Assembly (NCBI RefSeq): GCF_016714285.1
Contig: NZ_JADJNN010000012.1
Location: forward strand, 1-64,000
Length of the DNA stretch: 64,000 nucleotides
Direction: 5' to 3'
Source of the DNA: Nannocystis sp.
Lineage (GTDB): Bacteria > Myxococcota_A > Polyangia > Nannocystales > Nannocystaceae
Below, in pieces: positions 19,163-27,187 of the stretch; the first letter of the stretch is position 1; every line of letters begins with the position of its first letter. The position numbers were made by a program, and so were the translations under genes. Under the pieces are notes generated by a model. The model had not been told where the DNA came from, did no database searches, and worked only from the letters and a program-made list of their open reading frames with translations.

Positions 19163-20641
19163 ATGCGCAGCCATCGACCACGTCTCCTGTCCCTCGCGGC
19201 CCTCGTCATCGCCGGCCTGCTGAGCAACGCCGGATGCAGCTACTACACGGTCTACTCGCAGCCGCGCGGGACCCTGCACACCGCGGGTGTGGCGACCACC
19301 ACCGGCAATTGTTGTCAGACCCAGTGCACCACCTGCGGCGTGCTGGCCAACGGCCTGGTCGGCTACGAGACCTATGAGGGCCAGACCCTCGAGCTCGTGC
19401 AGTACGTCCACGTCTTCCAGCCCGCGATCGACACCTATCCGATCGTCCTGTGGGGCGGTCGTAGCTACTACAACATCGAGGGCAGCCTCGTGTACTACAG
19501 CGTCGACTACGGCTCCTGGGTCTACTACTGGACCCCGCCGGCCGCGCTGATCTACGTGTGGAACGACCGCTACCCCGCGCGCCAGTACGTCTGGGGCGAC
19601 GGCTGCTACGGCACTAGCTGGTACTGGGGCGGCGTGCGGGACGACGGCTTCCATCGCTACGCCACCAACGGCTATCGCCCCTGGTACCCGCCGGTGCCTC
19701 CAGGCGGCCGCCCGCAGATCCCGGGCCACCAGAGCCAGCCCAACCCCGGACGTCCCGGCGGCGACCCCGGCCGCCCGAGCATCCCCGGTGTGCCAGGCCA
19801 GCCCGGCGATCCCGGTCGCCCCGGCAACCCCGGGCGGCCCGAGCCGCTGCCGCGCCCCGGCGATCCCCCGCACCGCATCGGCCGCCCGGATGTGCCTCCC
19901 GGCCCGGGCCCCGATCGCCCGCTGCCGATGCCGCGTCCGCGGCCCGACCGCCCGGACGGCAGCGACAACCCCGATCGCCCGCCGCCGCGTCCGCGGCCCG
20001 ACCGCCCGGACGGCAGCGACGACCCCGATCGCCCGCTGCCCCTACCGCGTCCGCGGCCCGATCGCCCGGATGGCAGCGACAACCCCGATCGCCCGCTGCC
20101 ACTCCCGCGTCCACGGCCCGATCGTCCGGATGGCAGCGACAACCCCGATCGTCCGCGGCCACAGCCGCGGCCGCAGCCCGACCGTCCGGATGGCAGCGAC
20201 AACCCCGATCGTCCGCGGCCACAGCCGCGGCCGCAGCCCGATCGCCCCGACGGCAGCGACAACCCCGATCGTCCGCGGCCACAGCCGCGGCCGCAGCCCG
20301 ATCGCCCCGACGGCAGCGAGCGGCCGCAGCCGCGGCCACAGCCCGATCGCCCGGACGGCGGCGATCGGCCGCGGCCGCAGCCGCAGCCGCGGCCACAGCC
20401 GCGGCCCGACGGCAGCGATCGCCCAGCGATGCCACAACCGCGCCCCGAACCACGCCCACAGCCGCGGCCCGAGTCGCGACCCGATCGCCCGCAGCCACAT
20501 CAACCCGAGTCGCGGCCGAGCCGGCCCGAGCCGCGCCCACAGCCCTCGCAGCCGCACTCGCGGCCGAGCCGGCCTGAGCCGCGCCCGCAGCCGTCGAAGC
20601 CGAGCAAGCCCGCGACGCCCACCCGTCACGGTCGTCGCTGA
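19163..20641 (+). CDS. Tyr/Trp-rich lipoprotein with long Pro/Arg/Asp repeat tail
   Basis: 492 residues from ATG 19163; lipobox Cys at 25 (NAGC). Residues 25-190 are strikingly rich in Tyr and Trp (YYTVYSQPRG, SWVYYWTPPAALIYVW), suggesting a small beta-structure. From about 200 onward the chain is almost entirely Pro/Arg/Asp/Gly, including a 20-residue unit PRPDRPDGSDNPDRP repeated about six times, encoded by 60-bp repeats. A basic-acidic proline rod may cross or bind the cell wall or exopolysaccharide. An alternative GTG start at 19124 has ACAAT 7 nt upstream and would add 13 residues to the signal. Function unknown. Confidence 0.75.
   Translation: MRSHRPRLLSLAALVIAGLLSNAGCSYYTVYSQPRGTLHTAGVATTTGNCCQTQCTTCGVLANGLVGYETYEGQTLELVQYVHVFQPAIDTYPIVLWGGRSYYNIEGSLVYYSVDYGSWVYYWTPPAALIYVWNDRYPARQYVWGDGCYGTSWYWGGVRDDGFHRYATNGYRPWYPPVPPGGRPQIPGHQSQPNPGRPGGDPGRPSIPGVPGQPGDPGRPGNPGRPEPLPRPGDPPHRIGRPDVPPGPGPDRPLPMPRPRPDRPDGSDNPDRPPPRPRPDRPDGSDDPDRPLPLPRPRPDRPDGSDNPDRPLPLPRPRPDRPDGSDNPDRPRPQPRPQPDRPDGSDNPDRPRPQPRPQPDRPDGSDNPDRPRPQPRPQPDRPDGSERPQPRPQPDRPDGGDRPRPQPQPRPQPRPDGSDRPAMPQPRPEPRPQPRPESRPDRPQPHQPESRPSRPEPRPQPSQPHSRPSRPEPRPQPSKPSKPATPTRHGRR
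19927..20330. repeat. 60-bp coding tandem repeats
   Basis: GACGGCAGCGACAACCCCGA-like cores recur every 60 bp (first interval 54 bp) about six times, each encoding a 20-residue PRPxPDRPDGSDNPDRP unit. Synonymous changes between units show the array is not freshly copied, apart from three near-identical units at 20161-20320. Confidence 0.85.
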
Positions 20642-20721
20642 TCACCGGGCGCAGCGCCGAGGGCCGATCGTCGCCGACGATCGGCCTTCTCTCGTCGCCT
20701 GCGATCGGCGATGAAGGTTGC

Positions 20722-21525
20722 ATGGACATCGACGATTACCGGCTCGACGGCGACGACAAGGTGAAGCTCGAGCGCTGGCGCAGCGGCGACGACGGCGGCC
20801 TCGTCCGGACCGAGGCCGAGGCCGCGATGCCTGGCCTGCTCGCCCGCATGCTCGACCTGCAGGAGCGTCTCTACGCCGGTCGCACGCGCAGCCTGCTGAT
20901 CGTGCTGCAGGGCCGCGACGCCGCCGGCAAGGACGGAACGATCAAGCACGTCATGGGCGGCTTCAACCCGCTGGGTACGCGGGTGTACCCGTTCAAGGCG
21001 CCCAACGAGGTCGAGCGGGCGCACGACTTCCTGTGGCGGATCCATCAGCGCGTTCCCGAGGCCGGGCATGTCACGATCTTCAACCGCTCGCACTACGAGG
21101 ACATCCTGGTCCCGGGCGTGCGCGGCTGGCTCGACGAGGGCGCGCTGGCTCGCCGGCACGAGCACATCCGCAACTTCGAGGGGCTGGTGGTCGACGCTGG
21201 CGTCGCGCTCATCAAGTGCTTCCTCCACGTCGGCAAGGACGAGCAGCGCGATCGCCTGCAGGCCCGCCTCGACGACCCCGAGAAGCGCTGGAAGTTCGAC
21301 CCGAACGACCTCACCGCCCGCGCCGAGTGGGAGCTCTACACCGCCGCCTACGAGGGCATCTTTCGCCACACGGCCACCGCACAGGCGCCCTGGTACATCA
21401 TCCCCGCCGACCGCAAGTGGTTTCGCAACTACCTGGTCGCGCAGATCGTCGTGCAGACCCTCGAGGGCATGAAGCTGCGTTACCCCGACCCACCCCCGGG
21501 CCTCGAGCACCACCACATCGAGTAG
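20722..21525 (+). CDS. ppk2: Polyphosphate kinase 2 family protein
   Basis: 267 residues. PPK2 signatures: Walker A GRDAAGKDGTIK (64-75), the following MGGFNPLG, Walker B-like TIFNRSHYED (118-127) and the lid region with RRHEHIRNFE. The length and single domain fit a short class I or class III PPK2, which phosphorylates nucleoside mono- or diphosphates with polyphosphate, or the reverse. A weak GAAGG ribosome-binding site lies before ATG 20722. The stop codon is followed directly by a GGACAG hairpin that also supplies the end of the convergent CapA gene. Confidence 0.9.
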   Translation: MDIDDYRLDGDDKVKLERWRSGDDGGLVRTEAEAAMPGLLARMLDLQERLYAGRTRSLLIVLQGRDAAGKDGTIKHVMGGFNPLGTRVYPFKAPNEVERAHDFLWRIHQRVPEAGHVTIFNRSHYEDILVPGVRGWLDEGALARRHEHIRNFEGLVVDAGVALIKCFLHVGKDEQRDRLQARLDDPEKRWKFDPNDLTARAEWELYTAAYEGIFRHTATAQAPWYIIPADRKWFRNYLVAQIVVQTLEGMKLRYPDPPPGLEHHHIE

Positions 21526-21541
21526 CTGTCCTCAAGGACAG
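21526..21541. terminator. Hairpin between convergent ppk2 and capA genes
   Basis: CTGTCC-TCAA-GGACAG, 6-bp stem and 4-nt loop, starting at the base after the ppk2 TAG. On the other strand the loop supplies the TGA stop of the CapA gene and the stem encodes its last Cys-Pro. It could stop transcription in both directions, though no T-tract follows. Confidence 0.5.
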
Positions 21542-22905
21542 GCGGGCCGGGTCGCCAGCGGCGCATCGGGGGCCAGCACCGCGGCCTCGCCGAACATCGC
21601 CACCGTCAGTGCCCGGCTGTCAGCCGGCCCGCCGACGCGGTCGACCGCCTCGACGAAGAACTGCAGCCCCGTCTGGCGCACGTGCAGCGGCACGTAGCGG
21701 ACCCCGTGCACCCGCGCCTTCTGTCCGGGCGGTCGCGTGAGACCGAGGTACAGCAGCAGCGACGAGCGCCGCGGCAGCTCGGGCTGGTGGCTGGCGAAGT
21801 TGCCGAGCGAGTAGATCACGAGCGTGTCGCGCCCCGCGGCCCCCGGCAGCACCTCCCACGGCTGCAGCACGTGCGGATGGCTGCCGATCACCGCCGTCGC
21901 GCCGGCCGCGGCCAGCCGCGCCGCGAGCTCCCGTTGGGCCCGCGCCGGCTCCGGCTTGTACTCCTTCCCCCAGTGCGGCGTCACGATCACCGCGTCGATC
22001 GACGGCTCGGCGATCAGCGCCCGCACCTGCTGCTCGAGCGCCCCCTCCGGCTCGTAGCAGCGCAGCACCTGGCCCTCGGGGTCCGGGATCTGGTTGGTGT
22101 GCTCGGCGCAGGCCAGCCACGCCACCGTGATCCCGCGCGCCCGCGTGAGCGCGTGCCACGGCCCCTGCGTGCCACGGGCGCGCGTGCCCGTGTGCGCCAG
22201 CTTCACGCGATCCAGCGCTGCGATCGTCGCATCGACGCCGGCCGGCTCGCGGTCGAGGGCGTGGTTGTTGGCCGTCGACACGACATCGAAGCCGCTGGCG
22301 ACGAGGTCGTCGAGCAGCGACGGGTGGTAGTTGAAGCGCGGGTACGACGAGTACACCCGGCGGTCGAACACACGGCCCGGGTCGCGGACCGCTTGACCCT
22401 TGCGATCGAGCCCGGCCGCGGTCGTGCCCTCGAGGTTGGCGTAGCTGAGGTCGGCCTGCGCCAGCAGATCGCGGACCCCACCCCACACCGCGAAGAAATT
22501 GTCCGGCGCAGCATAGGCCTGGATCTGCAGCTCTTCGTGCAGCAGCAGGTCGCCGACCGCGGCGATCGTGATCGTGTCGCCCGCGACGCAGGCGTCGCGC
22601 AGGCGCGGCGTCCGATCGTCCGGTGGCGGCGCCACGGGCAGGGCAGGGGCGGGCAGCTCGGCGACCTGCTCCCGCGTCGCCGCGATCGCCGTCGTCTCCG
22701 GCCCAGACACCGGCTCCGCCGCGATCACCGTCGACTCTGACACCGACACCGCCGCGATCACCGTCGCCTCTGGCACCGCGGTGCTGTTCGGCGGCCGCGA
22801 ATCGACGCTCCCGCTGCACCCCGCCGCGATCGCCAGCGCCAGCCACCCGCGACGCAGCTGCGGGCCCCGTGCTCCGCTCACCCCGCCGCGCGGCCTGGCC
22901 TGCAT
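21532..22905 (-). CDS. CapA-family (PgsA-like) metallophosphatase-fold lipoprotein
   Basis: 457 residues from ATG 22905; lipobox Cys30 (IAAGC). After an Ala/Pro/Val/Thr spacer containing a repeated ATVIAA motif, the PGA_cap domain runs from about 105: AVGDLLLHEELQ, YANLEGTT, STANNHALD, VIVTPHWGKEYKPEP and GSHPHVLQPWEV carry the metal-binding Asp, Asn and His residues of this calcineurin-like family. Members act in poly-gamma-glutamate or capsule export, or as uncharacterised phosphoesterases on the cell surface. The gene is divergent from an NlpC/P60 peptidase. TATCCA lies 6 nt before the start, the leaderless arrangement. Confidence 0.85.
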   Translation of the reverse strand: MQARPRGGVSGARGPQLRRGWLALAIAAGCSGSVDSRPPNSTAVPEATVIAAVSVSESTVIAAEPVSGPETTAIAATREQVAELPAPALPVAPPPDDRTPRLRDACVAGDTITIAAVGDLLLHEELQIQAYAAPDNFFAVWGGVRDLLAQADLSYANLEGTTAAGLDRKGQAVRDPGRVFDRRVYSSYPRFNYHPSLLDDLVASGFDVVSTANNHALDREPAGVDATIAALDRVKLAHTGTRARGTQGPWHALTRARGITVAWLACAEHTNQIPDPEGQVLRCYEPEGALEQQVRALIAEPSIDAVIVTPHWGKEYKPEPARAQRELAARLAAAGATAVIGSHPHVLQPWEVLPGAAGRDTLVIYSLGNFASHQPELPRRSSLLLYLGLTRPPGQKARVHGVRYVPLHVRQTGLQFFVEAVDRVGGPADSRALTVAMFGEAAVLAPDAPLATRPACP

Positions 22906-22911
22906 CCGCCC

Positions 22912-22917
22912 TGGATA
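22912..22917 (-). promoter_or_regulatory. TATCCA -10-like box of the CapA gene
   Basis: On the minus strand GGTATCCA ends 6 nt before ATG 22905; no Shine-Dalgarno intervenes. Confidence 0.35.
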
Positions 22918-23011
22918 CCACCGCCGCGGCGCCGCTGTCGAAGGGGGCGTCGCCGCGCCGCCTCGCCGCCTCGCGATGGGCATGGATTTCGCGGTCCAGG
23001 CGTTGCCGCCG

Positions 23012-23017
23012 TACACT
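23012..23017 (+). promoter_or_regulatory. TACACT -10 box of the NlpC/P60 gene
   Basis: TACACT followed by nine bases (GCCTCGAAC) then GTG 23027. This is the main reason for choosing that GTG as start. Confidence 0.45.
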
Positions 23018-23026
23018 GCCTCGAAC

Positions 23027-24565
23027 GTGCCCCGCCGCGACCCCAGCGAACGCCGTCTGCGCCCCATCCTGACCGCCCTGGTCGCGCTCGTCGTCGCCTG
23101 CAGCGAGCCGCCGCCCCCCGAGCGCGTGGCTCCTCCCGAGCCCGCCGCCACGCCCGTGCCGACGCCGCCGGTCGCCGACGACTGCCCCGCCACCGGCGTC
23201 GCCACCACGCCGCTGCCGAGGACGCTGCCCGAGCACGAGACCCTCGCCTATTGGCTCGCGCGCACGCAGGAGGTCGCCGACCTCGACCGCCCCGTGCTCG
23301 ACCTCGCCGCCGTGCAGGCGTTGAACGCCGCCACCGAGACCAGCCCCGCCCTCGGCTTCGGCGGCCGCGTCGACCTGCTCGCGCCGATCGACGTCGCCGC
23401 CCTCGCCAGCGGCCTCCAGGCCCGCCTCGGCTACCTGCGCGAGCGCTTCGCCACCGGCAAGTACGTCCGCCTCGACGGCGCCCCGCTGCCCGCCGAGCTG
23501 CAGGCCCGCTACGGCGGCGAGATCATGCCCGAGGCCCTCGCCAGGGACATGCGCGGGCCCCTGTCCGCAAGCACAGGTACCAAGGAACAGGTCCCAAAGG
23601 ACAGTCAGGATCTCCCCGAGCTGCGCGTCGCCCTTGACCTGATCCCGATCTACTGCGGCCCGCAGACCGAGCCCTACTACACGCCGAGCCGCGACCCCGA
23701 GTTCGACCGCAACCTGTGCAGCATGGCCCGCGCCCAGGAGCTCGTGCAGATCCTCCGCCCGTGGGACGGCGACCTCGTGCTCGCGCGCACCAGCTACGTC
23801 GTCGGCTGGATCGACCTCCGCGCCGCCGCCCTCTCGCCGCCGCTCTCGCTCGCCGAGGCCCGCAGCTTCCTGCGCGGCCCCTACCGGCGCGTCGGCGCCG
23901 CGATCGATCTCCCGCTGGAGGCCGGCGGGACCCAGCCACTGCCCTTCGCCGCGCTCGTGCCCGTCGCCCCCGGCGCGCCCGGTCGGGTGCTGGTGGCCAC
24001 CGCCGCCGGGGTCAGCAGCGCCCGCGCCGACGACCTACGCTTCGCCGACAGCCCGCGTCCGCTGACCCGCCGCGCCGTGCTCGAGGAGGCCTTCGCCTAC
24101 CTCGGCGAGCGCTACGGCTGGGGCGACCGCAACGGCGGTCGCGACTGCTCGCGCTACCTCATGGACCTGTTCGCCGGCCTCGGCGTGCTGCTCCCGCGGC
24201 ACACCAGCGACCAGGCGATCGCGGGCTCCTACACCGTCGAGGTCGCCCCCGGCCTGCCCGAGGCCGATCGCCTGCATCTGCTCGACACCCACCACCGCCG
24301 CGGCGTGCTGCTGCTGCACTTCCCGGGGCACATCATGCTGTACCTCGGTCGCAACGCCGAGGGCACGCCGATGGTGATCCACTCCTTCGCCGAGTATCTG
24401 ATCCCCTGCGAGGGCCGCCGCGACGGCGCCCCTGCAGGCGAGCGCGAGACCCTGCTCAAGGTCGACGGTGTCCACGTCAGCGACCTCGAACTCGGGCGTG
24501 GGACCTCGCGCACGGCCTTCATCCAGCGCATCACGAAAATCACCGTGCTCGGCCCCAACCGCTGA
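23027..24565 (+). CDS. NlpC/P60 cell-wall peptidase lipoprotein with SH3-like domains
   Basis: 512 residues from GTG 23027. Signal peptide ends in VVAC with C25. The middle (about 150-330) fits the SH3b-type domains of YkfC-like murein peptidases (IPIYCGPQTEPYYT..., GWIDLRAA). The C-terminal NlpC/P60 domain has C374 (GGRDCSRYLMDLF), H435 (FPGHIMLYLG) and H452 (HSFAEY) as the catalytic triad, so it should cut peptide stems in peptidoglycan. Around residues 172-193 a compound GGACAG repeat is inserted in frame (RDMRGPLSASTGTKEQ) just before the first SH3 strand. Divergent from the CapA-like gene across 121 bp. Role in wall turnover or predation is inferred. Confidence 0.85.
   Translation: MPRRDPSERRLRPILTALVALVVACSEPPPPERVAPPEPAATPVPTPPVADDCPATGVATTPLPRTLPEHETLAYWLARTQEVADLDRPVLDLAAVQALNAATETSPALGFGGRVDLLAPIDVAALASGLQARLGYLRERFATGKYVRLDGAPLPAELQARYGGEIMPEALARDMRGPLSASTGTKEQVPKDSQDLPELRVALDLIPIYCGPQTEPYYTPSRDPEFDRNLCSMARAQELVQILRPWDGDLVLARTSYVVGWIDLRAAALSPPLSLAEARSFLRGPYRRVGAAIDLPLEAGGTQPLPFAALVPVAPGAPGRVLVATAAGVSSARADDLRFADSPRPLTRRAVLEEAFAYLGERYGWGDRNGGRDCSRYLMDLFAGLGVLLPRHTSDQAIAGSYTVEVAPGLPEADRLHLLDTHHRRGVLLLHFPGHIMLYLGRNAEGTPMVIHSFAEYLIPCEGRRDGAPAGERETLLKVDGVHVSDLELGRGTSRTAFIQRITKITVLGPNR
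23541..23605. repeat. Compound GGACAG-family cluster, in frame
   Basis: AGGGACATG, CCCTGTCC, CACAGGTACC, GGAACAGGTCC and AAGGACAG follow one another in 65 bp inside the NlpC/P60 gene, encoding a polar spacer between the N-terminal region and the SH3-like part. Confidence 0.65.
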
Positions 24566-24575
24566 GGCGCCGCGT

Positions 24576-24581
24576 TAGAGT
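24576..24581 (+). promoter_or_regulatory. TAGAGT -10-like box
   Basis: TAGAGT then nine bases (GCGGCTCCT) before ATG 24591. Confidence 0.4.
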
Positions 24582-24590
24582 GCGGCTCCT

Positions 24591-25313
24591 ATGCGCGGCC
24601 CCTCCACCAACGCCGACCCGACCCTCGACGCGCTCCTCGACGAAGTCTATGGCGCCGCCGAGGACGACCCCGACGCCGCCCTGACGATGCTCGTCGACGC
24701 GGAGGCGAGCTGGCCCGACCACCCCGAGCTGTTGTTCGCGCGCGGCGAGCTCGAGTGGACGCTGCACGGACCCGAGGCCGCCGAGTCGCACTACCGCCGC
24801 GCGGTCGAGCTCGCGCCCGAATTCGCCGACGCCCGCTACGCCCTCGGCGAGGTCCTCGGTCTGCTCGGCGAGGAGCAGGCGATGATCGCCGAGAACCTCG
24901 CGGTCCGCCGCCTCGACATCCAGGCCGACCTCGGCGACGGCGTCGGCACCCGCGAGGACCAGCGCTTCATCGCCCAGGTCGCCGAGGACGTGCTCGCCGC
25001 GATCCCCGAGGAGTTTCGCGTCCGCCTGCAAAATGTTCCGGTCGTGCTCGAGGCCCGCCCCGGCGAGCCGCTGGTGCTCGAGGGCTTCGACCCGCGCGCG
25101 CTCGGCCTCTTCGAGGGCCAGGGCGACCTCGGCCAGCACAGCAACGCCACCCACGACGCGCCGACGCGGATCGTCCTCTTCTACGCCAACCTCCTCGCCA
25201 GCTTCCCCGACGAGGACGCCCTCCGCGAGGAGATCGAGGTGACGATCCTGCACGAGATCGGCCACTTCTTCGGCCTCGACGAGGACGACATGGAGCGGCT
25301 CGGCCTCGAGTGA
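24591..25313 (+). CDS. TPR plus minimal zincin (DUF1025-like) metallopeptidase
   Basis: 240 residues, cytoplasmic. Residues 15-100 hold two TPR-like helical hairpins (HPELLFARGELEW, AESHYRRAVELAPEFADARYALGEVL). The C-terminal half is a small zincin of the MMP-like/DUF1025 type: H221, E222 and H225 of HEIGHFFGLDEDD, with an Asp shortly after as likely third ligand, and the preceding strand RIVLFYANLL. Stand-alone versions are about 120 residues, so the TPR part is an added N-terminal module. Substrate unknown. The start is supported by the -10 box just upstream. Confidence 0.85.
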   Translation: MRGPSTNADPTLDALLDEVYGAAEDDPDAALTMLVDAEASWPDHPELLFARGELEWTLHGPEAAESHYRRAVELAPEFADARYALGEVLGLLGEEQAMIAENLAVRRLDIQADLGDGVGTREDQRFIAQVAEDVLAAIPEEFRVRLQNVPVVLEARPGEPLVLEGFDPRALGLFEGQGDLGQHSNATHDAPTRIVLFYANLLASFPDEDALREEIEVTILHEIGHFFGLDEDDMERLGLE

Positions 25314-25394
25314 GTCGCCCCGCGATCAAGCCGCCGCGAACGTCGGGCAGAAAAGATTGACCCGCCGCGCGACATGGTTCTTAGTGGCCCTCGC

Positions 25395-26033
25395 ATGCTC
25401 CCACGCCGCCTCACCCTCGTATTCGTCCTCGTGCCCACACTCGCTGGGCTCACTGGGCTCGCTGGGCTCGCTGCGCCAGGCTGTGGTGGCGACGGCGGCT
25501 CAAGTGAGAGCGCCGACTCGAGCGGATCGAGCGCCGCGAGCGATCCCACGGGTGGCCCGACCGCGCTCGACTGCAAGAGCTACTGCGCCACCATGACCAA
25601 CAACTGCACCGCAGGCAACGCCCAGTACGCCAGCATCCAGCAGTGCCAGAGCACCTGCGCCGCCTTCGAGCTCGGCAGCGAGTCCGACCGCGACGGCAAC
25701 ACCCTCGGCTGCCGCGTCTACCACGCCGACGTCGCCGCGGGCGACCCCGACATGCACTGCACCCACGCCGGCCCCGGCGGCGCCGGTCAGTGCGGCAGCA
25801 ATTGCGAGGGGTTCTGCACGATCGCCGCCCTGGCCTGCCCGGGGAGCTTCGCCGACGACGCCGCGTGCATGACCGCCTGCGCCGGGTTCAACGACAGCGA
25901 GCCCTACGACGCCGGCGACAAGGCCGGCGACTCGCTGGCCTGCCGCCTCTATCACCTCACGGTCGCCACCGAGGAGCCGGCCATGCACTGCCCGCACATC
26001 CTCCCCGACTCGCTGCCCTGCGGCGGCGCCTGA
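25395..26033 (+). CDS. Lipoprotein with two Cys-rich repeats
   Basis: 212 residues from ATG 25395 (an in-frame ATG at 25374 is the alternative). The signal, which includes LAGLTGLAGLAAPGC, has its lipobox Cys at 30, followed by a short Ser/Asp linker. The mature protein has two related halves: SYCATMTNNCTAG...CQSTCAAF...LGCRVYH and GFCTIAALACPGS...CMTACAGF...LACRLYH, each ending DMHC or AMHC, so an internal duplication with five or six conserved cysteines. The spacing suggests disulfide-bonded helical hairpins at the cell surface. No known domain is recognised and no enzyme motif is seen. Confidence 0.75.
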   Translation: MLPRRLTLVFVLVPTLAGLTGLAGLAAPGCGGDGGSSESADSSGSSAASDPTGGPTALDCKSYCATMTNNCTAGNAQYASIQQCQSTCAAFELGSESDRDGNTLGCRVYHADVAAGDPDMHCTHAGPGGAGQCGSNCEGFCTIAALACPGSFADDAACMTACAGFNDSEPYDAGDKAGDSLACRLYHLTVATEEPAMHCPHILPDSLPCGGA

Positions 26034-26213
26034 GCCCCGCTGGCGCGAAAGCATGGCGTCTTGACAAGAAGCGCCGCGGCTTCGATCGTGATCGTCGGGT
26101 CAGCGCGTCGATCCTGAAGACGCGCTCCCGCGGTTCGCCCGCGAGCTCATACGGGCCTCCTGGACTGCGCGGTGGCCCGCCGCGCGCGCCACGGTCGGCG
26201 CGGTCACCACGCC

Positions 26214-27104
26214 ATGACCCGCCGCCTCGCCACGCTCCTCGTCCTGCCGCTCGCCGGCTGCTTCGTCGATCCCGGTCGCCACGGCAGCGACGGCGCCAGC
26301 GCGAGCGGACCCGGGAGCAGCGGCGCTGACGACACCAGCGGGCCGGTCCTCACCAGCACCGGCGAGCTCGAGACCAGCACCGGCATCACCCCCATCTCGA
26401 CCTCCGGCGTCGATCCCACGAGCTCGGCGAGCGACCCGTCGGCGAGTGACCCATCGGCGAGCGACCCGTCGGCGAGCGACCCGACCATGACCGCGACCAC
26501 GCTCCCGCCCGCGCACTGCGGTGACGGCGTCGTCGACCCCGGCGAGGGCTGCGACGACGGCAACAACCTCGACGCCGACGCCTGCCTCGCCAATTGCCAG
26601 CCAGCCAGCTGCAGCGACGGCGTCCAGAGCCAGAGCGAGAGCGACGTCGACTGCGGCGGCCCCTGCTCGTCGTGCGGCAGCTGCCACCTGTGCGGCGGCG
26701 ACGGCGACTGCGAGGGCGGCCTCGTCTGCGACGGGGCCCGCTGCGTCGCCGCCGCCAAGCTGAGCGTCGACTGGGTCACGCACTGCGGCGTCGACAGCAG
26801 CAATTGGTACGTCGGTCCAGCGCTGCCAGCCGGGCCCTACCGCGTCCTCGCGCTGGGCGGCGGCGGGACCAACTTCGTCCAGGGCTCCAACTACGCGTGG
26901 CAGGTCGCCTGCGAGGGCATCGACCTCACCGCCCTGGACTCCGGCTACGGCCACGCCTCGCCCGACGAGGCCTTCAACGCGCTGCCGGTCAAGCAGATCG
27001 TCCGCGACTACGCGGGCGGTCCCCTGCGCTGCGGCATCATCGACGACCCCTGCGACGACAACGCCGGGAGCGTCGAATTCACCTTCACCCTCGACTGCCC
27101 GTAA
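26214..27104 (+). CDS. Lipoprotein with DUF4215-type Cys-rich repeat
   Basis: 296 residues from ATG 26214; lipobox Cys16 (LAGC). A Ser/Thr/Gly linker contains SASDP four times. Then comes a myxobacterial Cys-rich repeat: CGDGVVDPGEGCDDGNNLDADACLANC, then SCSDGVQSQSESDVDCGGPC, the DUF4215 pattern, and a second Cys-rich stretch to CVAAAK. The last 110 residues form a separate domain (WVTHCGVDSSNWYVGP..., ending EFTFTLDCP) resembling the small beta-domain placed after such repeats. Surface adhesion or binding is the usual guess for these proteins. Confidence 0.78.
   Translation: MTRRLATLLVLPLAGCFVDPGRHGSDGASASGPGSSGADDTSGPVLTSTGELETSTGITPISTSGVDPTSSASDPSASDPSASDPSASDPTMTATTLPPAHCGDGVVDPGEGCDDGNNLDADACLANCQPASCSDGVQSQSESDVDCGGPCSSCGSCHLCGGDGDCEGGLVCDGARCVAAAKLSVDWVTHCGVDSSNWYVGPALPAGPYRVLALGGGGTNFVQGSNYAWQVACEGIDLTALDSGYGHASPDEAFNALPVKQIVRDYAGGPLRCGIIDDPCDDNAGSVEFTFTLDCP
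26424..26483. repeat. Four 15-bp tandem repeats (SASDP)
   Basis: TCGGCGAGCGACCCG four times with single-base differences, in frame in the lipoprotein linker. Confidence 0.85.
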
Positions 27105-27111
27105 TTGCGAG

Positions 27112-27169
27112 AAGGCCAGGTCCCGGGTGGGGCCTGGCCTTTGGAGCCTGGCCTTTGGGGCCTGGCCTT
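27112..27169. terminator. Hairpin plus repeated right arm between convergent genes
   Basis: AAGGCCAGG (27112-27120) pairs perfectly with CCTGGCCTT (27133-27141) across a 12-nt loop. The right arm then recurs at 27147 and 27161 at 14-bp intervals, so several alternative hairpins are possible. Located between convergent lipoprotein genes, it is a likely bidirectional transcription stop. Confidence 0.55.
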
Positions 27170-27187
27170 TGGGTCATGTCCTTCGGG

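Noticed and set aside
19614..20729. Minus-strand Arg/Gly-rich frames opposite the Pro-rich lipoprotein
   Set aside because: They mirror the 60-bp repeats; no start signal or domain.
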